A stretch of 64,000 bases of DNA from Nocardiopsis coralli (GCF_014892575.1 NZ_JADBGI010000002.1:186001-250000); one strand, 5' to 3'. Counted from the stretch's first letter, positions 37,689 through 47,015 are shown. Notes: generated by a model not told the origin, from the letters alone. A program made the numbers and translations.

Positions 37689-40250
37689 TCAGCCCTCGGC
37701 GCGTTCGACGACCGCCGCCCATTCGTCGAGCAGACGGTGCGCGATGTCGGAGTCGGGACCTTCGGCCCAAAGATGGGTGACGGCCTCCGCGGTGTCCGGG
37801 AGCACGAGCGCCCAGCTCCCGTCGGGCTCGACGACGCGCACACCGTCGGTGGTGTCCAGTTCCCGGTCGCCGGCGGCCTCCACGACCGCACGCATGACAC
37901 TGCCCTTGATCGCCCACGGGGTCGGCACCGAACGGCGCAGCAGGTGCGCCTGGGGGATGCTGTGGTCGATCCGGCCGACCGAACGCCGGGTGCGCGCCAC
38001 CAGGCCCAGCAGCCGCACGAACGCGGCGATGCCATCACTGGTGGAGCCGAACTCGGGCACGACGAAACCGCCGCGGCCGTCGCCGGCGAAGACGATCTCC
38101 TCGCCGCCGTCCCTGACCGTCTTGGTGAGCTCGTGCGTGGCCGTGGGGGTCCAGCGAACGTGCAGCCCGTGCGAGACCGCCACGGTCTCGGCCACGCGGG
38201 TGGTGGTCACCGGCAGGGCCACGGTGCCGCGGCCCCGCTCGGCCGCCACCAGGTCCAGCACGACCAGCAGAGCGCGGTCGTTGTCGATCAGCCCGCCGTT
38301 CTCGTCGACGATGAAGAGCCGTTCGGCCACCGGGTCGAAGCGCACACCGAAGTCGGCACCCGACCCCGCCACGAGCTCGCCCAGGCGTTCCAGGTCGCGC
38401 ATCTTCTTGGCGACGGTGTCGGTGGGAGAGTCCTCGTCCAGGCGGTTGTTGACGGTGAGCACGTCCACGCCGATGCGGCCCAGCAGCGAGGGCAGGATGA
38501 GCGAGCTGGTCCCGCCGGCGCAGTCGACCACGACCTTGAGCTCGGCCTCGGCCACCCCGGAGGTGTCCACCGAACGCAACAGATCGTGTGCGTAGGTCTC
38601 CACGTTGCGGGAGGGGAAGGACAGCTCCCCGATCTCCCCGGGGAAGGCCCTGCGGTACTCGGCGCGGGAGAAGACCCGGTCGAGCTTGCGCTGGGCCCCG
38701 GGCGACAGGTCGGCCCCGTCCCCGTCGAGGAAGACGATGTCGACCGACTCCGGGTCGCCGGGGCTGGTGCGTACGGTGATCCCGCCGGCCACCTCGGTGC
38801 GGCCGGTGATGAAACGGGCCACCGGCAGCGGCACCACCTCCAGGTCGCGCACCTCGATCGCCGCGGCCGTCAGTGCGCTGATGATCGCGCGCTTGAGCGT
38901 GCGCGCCCCGCGGGAGACGTCGCGCGAGGTGGTCACGACCGCGCCCTTCTTGAGCGTGGTCGCGTAGGCGTTGGCCAGCCGCACGGCCAGTTCCGGCGTG
39001 ATCTCGACGTTGATCAGCCCCGAGACGCCCCGCGGGCCGAACAGCGAGCGCTGCCCCCTGGACTCCCAGACGACGTTGGAGCTGACCACCGCCCCGGCCT
39101 CGATGGTCTTGAAGGGGTAGACCTTGACGTCGTTGTGCACGTAGGCCTCGGACTCGATGACGCAGTCCTCGCCCACGACCGCGCCCTCCTCGATACGCAC
39201 CGCGGACATGATGTCGGTGTTCTTGCCGACCACCGTGCCGCGCAGGTTGGCGCCGCGCCCGATGAAGACGTTGTCGTGCAGGACCGTGCGGTGGGCGAAG
39301 GCCTCCGCACGCACGACCGCGTTGCTGCCCACGACGGAGTACTCGCGCAGTTCGGCGCCGGCCTCGATCTTGGCGTAGTCGCCGATGAACAGCGGGCCCT
39401 TGAGCACGGCGGTGGGGTGGACCTCCGAGCCCTCCCCGACCCAGACCCCGGGCGAGACCTCGAAACCGTCGATGTCGACGTCGACCTTGCCGGACAGCAC
39501 GTCGGCCTGGGCGCTCAGATAGCTCTCGTGGGTGCCGACGTCCTCCCAGTACCCGTCGGCGACGTATCCGTAGAGGGGTTCGCCCTCGGCCAGGAGCTCG
39601 GGAAAGACGTCTCCGGACCAGTCCACGACCTCACCCTCGGCCACTCTCTCCAGGACCTCGGGCTCCATGATGTAGATGCCGGTGTTGACGGTGTCGGAGA
39701 AGACCTGGCCCCAGGTGGGTTTCTCCAGGAAACGCTGGATGCGGCCCTGCTCGTCGACGATGATGATGCCGAACTCGAGCGGGTTGGGCACCCGTTTGAG
39801 GGCGATGGTGACCTTGGCGCCGCTCTCACGGTGGAAGCGGACCATGTCGGTGAGGTCGATGTCGGTGAGCGCGTCGCCGGAGATGACCATGAAGGGTTCG
39901 CCGCGCAGGTGTTCCTCGGCGTTCTTCACGCTGCCGGCGGTGCCCAACGGCACCTCCTCGGCAACGTAGTTCAGCTTCATGCCGAGTTCCTCGCCGTCAC
40001 CGAAGTAGTTGCGGATCAGTGTGGCCAGGAACTGCACGGTCACGACGGTCTCGGAGAAACCGTGGCGGCGGAGCAGGCGCAGGACGTGCTCCATGATGGG
40101 CTTGTTGACGACCGGCAGCAGCGGCTTGGGCTGGTTGGCGGTCATCGGGCGCAGGCGGGTGCCTTCACCGCCTGCCATCACGACGGCTTTCATGGGGGGC
40201 GTGGGCTGGGGGGTGCCGGAGGCGGCCCCGGACTCGGTCGGGGCGCTCAT
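37689..40250 (-). CDS. Mannose-1-phosphate guanylyltransferase with decayed phosphomannomutase domain
   Basis: An 853-residue protein from ATG 40250 (GGAGG 8 bases upstream). Residues about 20-255 are a nucleotidyltransferase (KAVVMAGGEGTRLRPMTANQPKPLLPVVNKPIMEHVL). Residues about 260-395 are left-handed beta-helix hexapeptide repeats. The remainder resembles phosphomannomutase, but the catalytic serine loop TASHNP reads VRTSPGDP and the metal loop DxDxDR reads FDPVAERL, so mutase activity is doubtful. The same architecture is known in Streptomyces and makes GDP-mannose or a similar sugar nucleotide. It is followed by a CDP-alcohol phosphotransferase gene whose product precedes it in the genome order. 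Confidence 0.88.
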   Translation of the reverse strand: MSAPTESGAASGTPQPTPPMKAVVMAGGEGTRLRPMTANQPKPLLPVVNKPIMEHVLRLLRRHGFSETVVTVQFLATLIRNYFGDGEELGMKLNYVAEEVPLGTAGSVKNAEEHLRGEPFMVISGDALTDIDLTDMVRFHRESGAKVTIALKRVPNPLEFGIIIVDEQGRIQRFLEKPTWGQVFSDTVNTGIYIMEPEVLERVAEGEVVDWSGDVFPELLAEGEPLYGYVADGYWEDVGTHESYLSAQADVLSGKVDVDIDGFEVSPGVWVGEGSEVHPTAVLKGPLFIGDYAKIEAGAELREYSVVGSNAVVRAEAFAHRTVLHDNVFIGRGANLRGTVVGKNTDIMSAVRIEEGAVVGEDCVIESEAYVHNDVKVYPFKTIEAGAVVSSNVVWESRGQRSLFGPRGVSGLINVEITPELAVRLANAYATTLKKGAVVTTSRDVSRGARTLKRAIISALTAAAIEVRDLEVVPLPVARFITGRTEVAGGITVRTSPGDPESVDIVFLDGDGADLSPGAQRKLDRVFSRAEYRRAFPGEIGELSFPSRNVETYAHDLLRSVDTSGVAEAELKVVVDCAGGTSSLILPSLLGRIGVDVLTVNNRLDEDSPTDTVAKKMRDLERLGELVAGSGADFGVRFDPVAERLFIVDENGGLIDNDRALLVVLDLVAAERGRGTVALPVTTTRVAETVAVSHGLHVRWTPTATHELTKTVRDGGEEIVFAGDGRGGFVVPEFGSTSDGIAAFVRLLGLVARTRRSVGRIDHSIPQAHLLRRSVPTPWAIKGSVMRAVVEAAGDRELDTTDGVRVVEPDGSWALVLPDTAEAVTHLWAEGPDSDIAHRLLDEWAAVVERAEG

Positions 40251-40404
40251 CAGCGGAACCTCCGTACGGCCGCGCGTGCGGGGGATCTGGTGTGTTCGTG
40301 CGGCAGGCGACGCGCACCGTCGCGCGCGGCGGGACATGTGCTCATGCGGAGACGACACTCCCTTTCCATCCGGATGGACTCGGGGTGAGCCGTCCCGCCG
40401 GACG

Positions 40405-41130
40405 TCAGCGGTCTCCGGCGTCTCCGGATCGGGTCGACCCGGCCCCGTGGCCCGGGGTGTCGCCGCCGGGGGCCTCATGGCGAGTGCCCGCTCGATCAGC
40501 GCGTTCGTCGCGTCGGGTCCGGCCGATCAGGCGCAGACCCTGTACGGCGTAGAGCAGTCCGGCCCACCAGTAGAGAGCCGTTCCCCACAGGGCGAAGGCC
40601 CAACCCATGATTCTGGCCACATCCCCGACGGCACCGGGGTATCCGGCCAGGAAGAGCAGGGGAAACGCGTAGAGGAGGCACATCGTCGCGGCCTTGCCCG
40701 CGAAGTTGACCGGCAGCGGGCCGTAGCCGAAGTGGCGCAGCAGGGGCAGCGCCCCGATGATGAGCACGTCGCGCAGCACGAGGATGGCCATGAGCCACCA
40801 CGGCACGATGCCCCTCACGACGAGGCCGAGCAGCGCCGCGAAGATGTAGAGCCGGTCGGCCAGGGGATCGAGGATCTGCCCCAGTTTGGAGGCCTGGTTC
40901 CAGGCGCGGGCGATCTTGCCGTCGAGCCAGTCGCTGAGCCCGGCCAGGGCCAGTACGACCAGGGCGAGCACGTCGGCCCTGGGGACCAGGACGAGCCACA
41001 GGAACAGCGGCACACCCAACAACCGGAGCATGCTCAGGAGGTTGGGAACCGTCCAGATGCGGTCACTGACCACCGGGCTGCCCACATCGCCCCCCGCCGT
41101 GTGTCTGCCGTCGTGATCCGATCGCCCCAT
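40405..41130 (-). CDS. CDP-alcohol phosphatidyltransferase family membrane protein
   Basis: About 241 residues from ATG 41130. The signature DG-x2-AR-x8-G-x3-D-x3-D is complete in SDWLDGKIARAWNQASKLG followed by QILDPLADR. About six membrane helices follow or surround it. Such enzymes move a phosphatidyl group from CDP-diacylglycerol to an alcohol such as glycerol phosphate or inositol phosphate. The 45-residue C-terminus is polar and disordered. The start could also be an internal GTG after the polar N-terminus. It lies upstream of the guanylyltransferase gene on the same strand. Confidence 0.9.
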   Translation of the reverse strand: MGRSDHDGRHTAGGDVGSPVVSDRIWTVPNLLSMLRLLGVPLFLWLVLVPRADVLALVVLALAGLSDWLDGKIARAWNQASKLGQILDPLADRLYIFAALLGLVVRGIVPWWLMAILVLRDVLIIGALPLLRHFGYGPLPVNFAGKAATMCLLYAFPLLFLAGYPGAVGDVARIMGWAFALWGTALYWWAGLLYAVQGLRLIGRTRRDERADRAGTRHEAPGGDTPGHGAGSTRSGDAGDR

Positions 41131-41445
41131 GGCGCCAACGATAACCGGCGGGCACTGGACGGCCCTCCGGCACACTGGGCACCGGCCTCACCACTGCTGC
41201 CACCTGCGTCCCGTCGTGTGGCGCCCGTCCGCACACCGGCCCTGCGTGCGGAGACGATCGCCCGCCAATCGTAGCGTGTACGTTTAGTCCGTTTTTACAG
41301 GAATGACAACGCATAGCCGGTTTGCGTGTTCGTCCTCCACTGGGACCAACGCAGCGCCGGGCCCCGAGGGTTCCCGTGTGACCCCGGTGGCACAGGATCG
41401 GCCCGGCCTGCTGCGCCGCGATCGGGAGCCGGGGCCGGGGCCGCC
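41131..41445. other. Gene-less region between the phosphotransferase and ArsA-like genes
   Basis: No gene recognised. The A/T-richer patch around 41272-41318 (TAGCGTGTACGTTTAGTCCG and the following TTTTTACAGGAATG) probably holds the promoter of the phosphotransferase gene. Confidence 0.4.
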
Positions 41446-42351
41446 TCACCCGGGCAGGGCCTCGCCGATCTCCCGCAGGGCCTCGGGGCCGGTGGGCTCG
41501 TTCGTACGCAGGCCGAGTTCGACCGTGCCCAGGCCGGCGAAGCGCTCCCGGGTGGCCCGCAGCGCCTCCTCGGTGTCGGGTCCGGCGGCGCCGGGCTCGG
41601 GGATCTGGTTGACCACCACGGGCGCGAGCACGAACCCGGCCTCGGAGAGCTGCTCGACGGCGCGTGCGGTCTCGGCCAGCACCATGCGCCGGGCCAGCGT
41701 CACCAGCATCACCTGCGAGTCCCGGCGCAGGAGCACCGCGGCGTGCTCCAACCGGTGACGGCGTTCGTTGAGGCGCTTGAGGAGCGGGTCCTCGGCCATG
41801 TCGGGGCCGCGGTCGGAGACCACGTCGGCGAAGGCCTCGGCGCGGGCGGCCCGCTCGCGCTGGCGGGTCAGGCCCAGCACCCACGGGGTGAGCAGGGTGG
41901 GCAGGTTGAGCAGGCGCAGCAGGTGGCCGGTCGGTGCGCTGTCCACGACCAGGGCGTCCCAGCGGCGGCCGACCTCCTCCATCCGGTCCACGAGCAGGTC
42001 GGCCAGCGCGGACTCGGCCATCCCGGGGCTCGATCCGGCCTGCTTCAGGTGCCGGTGCACGGCCGGCATGATCTCGTGCGGCACCGCGTCCTGGGCGTCG
42101 TCGGCGACCTGGGCGATACGGCGGCGCACGGCGGCGTCGGCGTCGGGTTCGGCCGCCCACAGGTTCGGTGCGACCTCGACCGGTTCGTCGCCCAGGTCGC
42201 GTTCGAGGGCGTCTCCCAGGGAGTGTGCCGGGTCGGTGGAGACCACCAGAGTGCGCCGCCCCTGCCCGGCCAGGGTCAGGCCGCGGGCGGCGGCCAGGGT
42301 CGTCTTGCCCACGCCGCCCTTGCCGCCGACGAAAGTGATGGGCGCGCTCAA
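41446..42351 (-). CDS. ArsA-like anion-transporting ATPase family protein
   Basis: About 301 residues. Deviant Walker A GGKGGVGKTT at the N-terminus, switch DPAHSLGDALERDLG, and VVDSAPTGHLLRLLNLP mark the ArsA/Get3 family. No arsenite-binding cysteines are seen. The preferred start is TTG 42351, because AGGAGG lies exactly 6 bases upstream and the TTG overlaps the stop of the preceding gene (TTGA); an ATG at 42357 has the Shine-Dalgarno directly against it. Placement after cstA and the CC-tail gene suggests it serves the same membrane system, possibly as an insertion or maturation ATPase. Confidence 0.88.
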   Translation of the reverse strand: MSAPITFVGGKGGVGKTTLAAARGLTLAGQGRRTLVVSTDPAHSLGDALERDLGDEPVEVAPNLWAAEPDADAAVRRRIAQVADDAQDAVPHEIMPAVHRHLKQAGSSPGMAESALADLLVDRMEEVGRRWDALVVDSAPTGHLLRLLNLPTLLTPWVLGLTRQRERAARAEAFADVVSDRGPDMAEDPLLKRLNERRHRLEHAAVLLRRDSQVMLVTLARRMVLAETARAVEQLSEAGFVLAPVVVNQIPEPGAAGPDTEEALRATRERFAGLGTVELGLRTNEPTGPEALREIGEALPG

Positions 42352-42659
42352 CAGCATCCTCCTGGACCGCCGAAATCGTCCCGCCCCATGCGCTGGTGCC
42401 ATTCGTGCAGGTCGGCCACCATGTACGGGATCAGGTCCAGTGTCTCGTAGGCGACGGGGTTGTCCACGCCGAGGGTCTCGGTGAGCAGCAGCGCGCGCAG
42501 GGTGTCCTGCTGGGTACGGGCCTCGCGTTCGCGGGCGTGGCCCCAGCGCGCCTCGAAGACCTGCTGGTGGAAGTCCTCGACGCGGCGCCAGGCCCTCACG
42601 GTGCGGCGCCAGGCCCGGCCGAAGCGGCCGGACCCGGCGCCCTCGTCCCCGGCGCTCAC
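42348..42659 (-). CDS. Small cory-CC-star-type protein ending in Cys-Cys
   Basis: A 103-residue protein from GTG 42659, 41 bases after cstA ends. The body is helical and basic (WRRTVRAWRRVEDFHQQVFEARWGHAREREARTQ), then ETLGVDNPVAYETLDLIPYMVADLHEWHQRMGRDDFGGPGGCC-stop. The Gly-rich end finishing in Cys-Cys marks the family called cory-CC-star, as I recall it, which is known to neighbour ArsA-like ATPases. The tail also resembles YbdD/YjiX, the small partner of CstA-type transporters, whose C-terminus ends similarly in Cys-Cys. The two cysteine codons overlap the start region of the ATPase gene. Confidence 0.82.
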   Translation of the reverse strand: MSAGDEGAGSGRFGRAWRRTVRAWRRVEDFHQQVFEARWGHAREREARTQQDTLRALLLTETLGVDNPVAYETLDLIPYMVADLHEWHQRMGRDDFGGPGGCC

Positions 42660-42700
42660 GGGGTCCGCCCCCGCGTGCGTCCGTGGTCGGTGCGGTGCAC

Positions 42701-44557
42701 CTACTTCTCCTCCTCCGGGCGGTCCTTCACGGCGGCCTCGTCCCGGTCCTGCCCGTCCTTGCGGCCGCCGACGACAGTGCCGCCCTCGGCCACGACCTGG
42801 TCGGTCTCGGACGAGGGGTCGATCGGGTCGGCAGTGCCGCGGAAAGTGTCGCGCAGGGCCACGAAGGCCTCGACGATCATCCAGAGCGCGAGCACCAGGA
42901 TGATGGTGTCCAGCGGGGCCAGCAGGAACATGTCCAGGGCGCTGCCGGTGTCGAGGAAGCCGATGAGCTGCTCGATGAGCGCCCAGACCGTCATGAACAG
43001 CAGGAAGACCAGCGGGATGACGACCACGATCGGGTTGCGCCCCCGCTTGGCCACCCACACCGCGATGACGGCCAGCGCGAGGCCGGCGGTGAGCTGGTTG
43101 GTGGTACCGAAGAGCACCCAGAGCGTGCCCAGGGCGAAGTCGCCGGGCACCATCGCCAGACCGAACGGCAGGGCCACCGCGACCAGCGTGGTGAGCGACA
43201 GGTTGCGGGAGAAGCCGCGGAAGGCGCGGTTGGCGGAGCTGCCGGACTCGAAACGGCTCGCCGCCAGCAGCGACATCTCCTGCAGGATATAGCGCTTGAG
43301 ACGGACCGCCGTGTCGAGGGTCGTCACGGCGAAGCTGACGATGATGAGCGCGCCGAAGACCTGCGCGGTGCTCTCGGGGATACCGAGGTTGCTTGCGAAC
43401 CCGGCCACACCGTCGACGAACATGCCCTGCGGGTCGGCGCCCGCGTCTCCCCAGGTGGCGTAGAGCGAGGACCACTCGATGCCCTGGTTGCCGCTGAAGA
43501 GCATGACACCGGCGGTGCAGGCCAGGATCGAGGCCAGGGCCAGGGAGCCCTCACCGAGCGCGGCCATGTAACCGACGTACCGGGAGTCGGTCTCCTTGTC
43601 GATCTGCTTGGAGGTCGTGCCCGACGCGACCAGGCTGTGGAAGCCCGAGACCGCACCGCAGGCGATGGTGACGAACAGCAGCGGGAAGATCGAGGGCGAG
43701 TCGGCCGGCACGTCACGGAAAGCGGGTGCGGCGATGGTGTTCATACCCACCAGCACCCCGGCCGCGATGACCACCAGCGCCACGACCAGCTGGTGCTGGT
43801 TGATGTAGTCGCGCGGCTGCAGCAGCATCCACACCGGCAGGCGCGAGGCGATGTAGGCGTACAGGAACAGGATGAGGATCCACAGCACGGTGCTGCTGAT
43901 ACCGGTGGCCTCGGCGACCGGGTCCAGAGTGATGGGCATCAGCTGGCCCAGCGGGATGCAGGCGTAGAGCGTGACCAGCGCGATCAGGGAGGGGATGAGC
44001 GCCGCGGTGCGCTTGCGGTAGACGATCTGGCCGACGGCGATGGCCAGCGGCAGGGTCACGGCGGTGGGGAGCACGGCGGCCGGGTGCTGCTCCAGCAGAC
44101 CGGCCACGACGATGGCGAAGACCGCGTTCACCATCGTGACCAGGAAGAAGATGATCAGCAGGAACAGCACTCGCGCACGCCGGCTGATGACGTCGCCGGC
44201 CAGGGTGCCGATGCTGCGGCCCTTGTGTCGGACCGAGACGGCGATGGAGCCGAAGTCATGGGCTCCGGCGGCGAAGATGGTGCCCAGCACCACCCACAGC
44301 AGAGCGGGACCCCATCCCCAGAAGACGGCGATGGCGGGCCCGACGATCGGGGCCGCGCCGGCCACGGAGATGAAGTGGTGGGCCAGGACGATGTGCTTGT
44401 TGGTCGGAACGAAGTCGACACCGTCGTTGTAGGCGTGCGCCGGAGTGACGAAGCTCGGCTCCAGCGCATAGACCCGTTTGGCCAGGTAGACGGAGTAAAA
44501 GCGGTATCCCAGGGCGAAGAGCGCCAGGGTACCGAGGAGTACCGCTGCTGCGGGCAT
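42701..44557 (-). CDS. cstA: Carbon starvation protein CstA, pyruvate/peptide transporter
   Basis: A 618-residue membrane protein with about 16-18 hydrophobic segments. CstA landmarks: GYRFYSVYLAKRVYAL, TPAHAYNDGVDFVPTNKHIVLAHHFISVAGAAPIVGPAIA, GAHDFGSIAVSVRHKGRSIG, and SGFHSLVASGTTSKQIDKETDSRYVGYMAALGEGSLALASI. CstA and BtsT of E. coli import pyruvate or peptides during carbon limitation. The charged C-terminal tail (GGRKDGQDRDEAAVKDRPEEEK) is cytosolic. It heads an operon with the CC-tail protein and the ArsA-like ATPase. Confidence 0.96.
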   Translation of the reverse strand: MPAAAVLLGTLALFALGYRFYSVYLAKRVYALEPSFVTPAHAYNDGVDFVPTNKHIVLAHHFISVAGAAPIVGPAIAVFWGWGPALLWVVLGTIFAAGAHDFGSIAVSVRHKGRSIGTLAGDVISRRARVLFLLIIFFLVTMVNAVFAIVVAGLLEQHPAAVLPTAVTLPLAIAVGQIVYRKRTAALIPSLIALVTLYACIPLGQLMPITLDPVAEATGISSTVLWILILFLYAYIASRLPVWMLLQPRDYINQHQLVVALVVIAAGVLVGMNTIAAPAFRDVPADSPSIFPLLFVTIACGAVSGFHSLVASGTTSKQIDKETDSRYVGYMAALGEGSLALASILACTAGVMLFSGNQGIEWSSLYATWGDAGADPQGMFVDGVAGFASNLGIPESTAQVFGALIIVSFAVTTLDTAVRLKRYILQEMSLLAASRFESGSSANRAFRGFSRNLSLTTLVAVALPFGLAMVPGDFALGTLWVLFGTTNQLTAGLALAVIAVWVAKRGRNPIVVVIPLVFLLFMTVWALIEQLIGFLDTGSALDMFLLAPLDTIILVLALWMIVEAFVALRDTFRGTADPIDPSSETDQVVAEGGTVVGGRKDGQDRDEAAVKDRPEEEK

Positions 44558-44685
44558 AGGGGGAGACGTCCTTACTGCTATGTGTCCCAGATGGTGAGAC
44601 GTGGAAAAGGTGCCCAGGTGGGGGCCGGTCCTTTAAGGTGCCACAGAAGTTAACATGCGTGATACTCCTCCGAAAGGTACGACCT

Positions 44686-45489
44686 GTGCAGGACTTTCAC
44701 GATCTGTGGCGGCGCTCGACGGTCGCCGAACTCAGTTGGCTGTCCCCCGGCGGCCCGTGCGGCATTCCCGTGGTCCCGTTGGACGACGGGGGCCGACCGT
44801 GCGCCGCGCTGCCCCTGTCACTGTTGCCGGAGATCGACTCACTACCAGGGCGGGCCGCGCTCAGCGTGACGGTCCCCGGGGTGGCCGACCCCGACCGCCC
44901 CGGGCAGGTGGCCGTGGGCCCGGTCGAGGTGCGCCTGGACCCGCGCGGAAAGCTTTTCGGCGGAGAACTCGTCGAGCAGGAAGCGCACAAACACCCGCCC
45001 ACGCGCCTGCGTGCCGGCAGCCTGATGGCCCGGAACGAGAATTGGTGGTGGATGGGCCGTGCACTGGTGTTCCTTTCCGAGGCGGAGTCTGTCCACACAG
45101 TGAGACCGCGTTCCTCGGCCGACCACGCGCTGCTCGTGCGCGAGGAACACGGTGCCCCGGCGGTGCGGGTGGTCTCCTCCCCCGACTGGTCGGTGCGCAC
45201 CGACCGCCCGTCCCTGCCGTTGGCGGACGCGGGCGGCACCGCGCTCGAGGGGCGCGGTGAGAAGGTCCTGGTCTTCGGGCACCAGGCCAGCCCCGACTTC
45301 GAACGTTGGGAGCGCTGGACCCGCGAGGGCACGCTGACCGGGCAGGACCTGGTCGTGGCCGGTGCCGAGGGCGGCCCCGACCCCTCCCCCAGGCCGTTCG
45401 GGCTGTTGGAACGCCTGCGCAACCACCGCGAGGTCGAGCGCGCGTGCACGGCCGGCGTCGCCGAGCTCGAGCGCCGCGAACGCCTCTGA
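44686..45489 (+). CDS. Hypothetical protein, possibly FMN split-barrel related
   Basis: A 267-residue protein from GTG 44686 (GAAAGG 8 bases upstream). The N-terminus (DFHDLWRRSTVAELSWLSPGGPCGIPVVPL) is reminiscent of pyridoxamine-oxidase-like split-barrel proteins, but the resemblance is weak. Other conserved-looking parts are RAGSLMARNENWWWMGRALVFL and KVLVFGHQASPDFERWERWTREG. No signal peptide or membrane helix. It diverges from cstA and is convergent with the amine oxidase gene. Function unknown. Confidence 0.65.
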   Translation: MQDFHDLWRRSTVAELSWLSPGGPCGIPVVPLDDGGRPCAALPLSLLPEIDSLPGRAALSVTVPGVADPDRPGQVAVGPVEVRLDPRGKLFGGELVEQEAHKHPPTRLRAGSLMARNENWWWMGRALVFLSEAESVHTVRPRSSADHALLVREEHGAPAVRVVSSPDWSVRTDRPSLPLADAGGTALEGRGEKVLVFGHQASPDFERWERWTREGTLTGQDLVVAGAEGGPDPSPRPFGLLERLRNHREVERACTAGVAELERRERL

Positions 45490-45511
45490 TCCCTCATCGT
45501 GCCGCCGCCGC

Positions 45512-46897
45512 TCATCCGAGGATGCGGGCCGCCTCGCGCAGCCCCGACAGCATGGCCCCGTGCACGGTCGCGGTGTGTTCGACCTCGGTCGCCTCACCCG
45601 CGAAGAAGACCCGCTCGCCGATCGGTTCGGCCAGCGCGGTGCGGTCGTCGTCGGTGGAGCCCACCGCGTTGAAGGAGAAACTGCCCCGGGCGAAGGGCTC
45701 CTCCATCCAGTCGGTGAGCAGGTGGTCGACGGGGTCGGGGGCCTTGCGGAACATGGTGCGGATCGAGGCCATGGCGTGCTCGACGACCTCGCCCTCCTCC
45801 ATCTGCGCGAGGAAGCGGGCCGCGCGCCCGCCGTTGCGGCAGATCAGGACGGGTGCGCCGAGGACCCGCTGGGCCGCGTACCAGTGGAACCAGGTGCCCT
45901 CCTCGGTCCCCAGGTGCACCAGGACCTCGGCGTCGCCCCAGAAGACGTCGTCGAAGCGGAGGAAGAGTTTCTCCAGGCGCCCGTTGCCGAGCCGCTCGAC
46001 GGCGCCGGTCTTGTCCTCCGGGAGCCCGGGCTCGAAGGCGACCTGCCCGGCCTTGAGCACCCCCAGCGGGAGGGTGACCAGGACCCGGTCGGCGGTCAGG
46101 GTCTCGTCGCCGTCGGGGGTGTCCACCGCCACGCGCACGCCGTCGCCGTCGTGTGCGATCGAGGTGACCACGTGCTCCAAGCGCACGTCCAGGCCGCGCG
46201 CGAGGTGGTCGGTCAGTTGGCTCATGCCGTCCGGGAAGACCACGTCGTCGCCGCTGAACTCGTGCAGCGAGGCCACGGCGGCGAAGGCGATCTCCTCGGG
46301 CTCGGCACCGTGGTCGCCCTCGGCCAGGCGGTGGGCGATCTCCTTGGCGTCGCGGGCGCGCCCGCGGAAGAGGTTGGCGTCCAGCAGGGCCTGGTCGATG
46401 CCCTCCTCCATGGACTCGCGTTCGCCGGCGCCGACCGTGGTCCAGTACATGTGCTCGTGCAGGAGGTTGACGTCCTCCATGTTGCGCCGGTGGCGGTCGA
46501 AGAGCAGGCGCCGGCCCTTGGGGTCGTAGGCGGTCTCGGTGGTGCGGTTGAAGGCGGTGGTGCGCACGCCGGTGTCGCGGACCAGGGCGGACAGCGGGTT
46601 GTTCTCGTCGCCGTGCATCCAGGAGGCCCCGGCGTCCAGGACCGTGCCCTCCCAGTCGTGCACGGAGTGGATGCGTCCGCCGGTGCGGGCCTGCCCCTCG
46701 ATCACGGTGACCCGCTCGCCGGCCTCGGCGAGGCGGTCGGCGGCGGCCAGACCGGCCATGCCCGCGCCGACGACGAGGGTGTGCCCGCGCCCAGGGGCCG
46801 ATTCACGGCCGCGGGGCTCGGGTTCGGTGTGCTCCGGACCGCCGCCGGCGACCTCCTCCTCGGTGATCTCCCCGCTGACGTCCCCCCGGTCAGCCAT
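45512..46897 (-). CDS. Flavin monoamine/polyamine oxidase family protein
   Basis: A 461-residue FAD enzyme from ATG 46897. It has HTLVVGAGMAGLAAADRLAEAGERVTVIEG for FAD binding, RTGGRIHSVHDWEGTVLDAGASWMHG, and the C-terminal FAD contact GERVFFAGEATEVEHTATVHGAMLSG. This pattern fits the plant-type polyamine oxidase/LSD1 family. The first 40 residues are an acidic, disordered extension with no signal peptide. It probably oxidises amines such as polyamines; the substrate is not shown. Confidence 0.9.
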   Translation of the reverse strand: MADRGDVSGEITEEEVAGGGPEHTEPEPRGRESAPGRGHTLVVGAGMAGLAAADRLAEAGERVTVIEGQARTGGRIHSVHDWEGTVLDAGASWMHGDENNPLSALVRDTGVRTTAFNRTTETAYDPKGRRLLFDRHRRNMEDVNLLHEHMYWTTVGAGERESMEEGIDQALLDANLFRGRARDAKEIAHRLAEGDHGAEPEEIAFAAVASLHEFSGDDVVFPDGMSQLTDHLARGLDVRLEHVVTSIAHDGDGVRVAVDTPDGDETLTADRVLVTLPLGVLKAGQVAFEPGLPEDKTGAVERLGNGRLEKLFLRFDDVFWGDAEVLVHLGTEEGTWFHWYAAQRVLGAPVLICRNGGRAARFLAQMEEGEVVEHAMASIRTMFRKAPDPVDHLLTDWMEEPFARGSFSFNAVGSTDDDRTALAEPIGERVFFAGEATEVEHTATVHGAMLSGLREAARILG

Positions 46898-46970
46898 GGC
46901 GTTCCCCCTTGCGTGCTCGTCGTACCGTGCGACCCTACGGTCGCGGTGTGTCCCCGGTCTCGAGGACACA

Positions 46971-47008
46971 CCCGGGCCGGTGGAGCGCCTCCGCCCCACC
47001 GGCCCGGG
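46971..47008 (-). terminator. Terminator hairpin after the DUF2382 gene
   Basis: A perfect 13-bp stem (CCCGGGCCGGTGG and its complement) with a 12-base loop, 8 bases downstream of the DUF2382 stop. Confidence 0.7.
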
Positions 47009-47015
47009 CCGCCCC

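Noticed and set aside
41446-42351. Arsenite efflux ATPase
   Set aside because: Neither arsB nor an arsenic regulator is nearby and the arsenite-binding cysteines are missing; the operon partners are cstA and the CC-tail gene.
42348-43475. A 375-codon version of the CC-tail gene reading back into cstA
   Set aside because: The upstream two thirds are antiparallel-free low-complexity Arg/Gly-rich sequence in the wrong frame of cstA; the short form from GTG 42659 fits the family.
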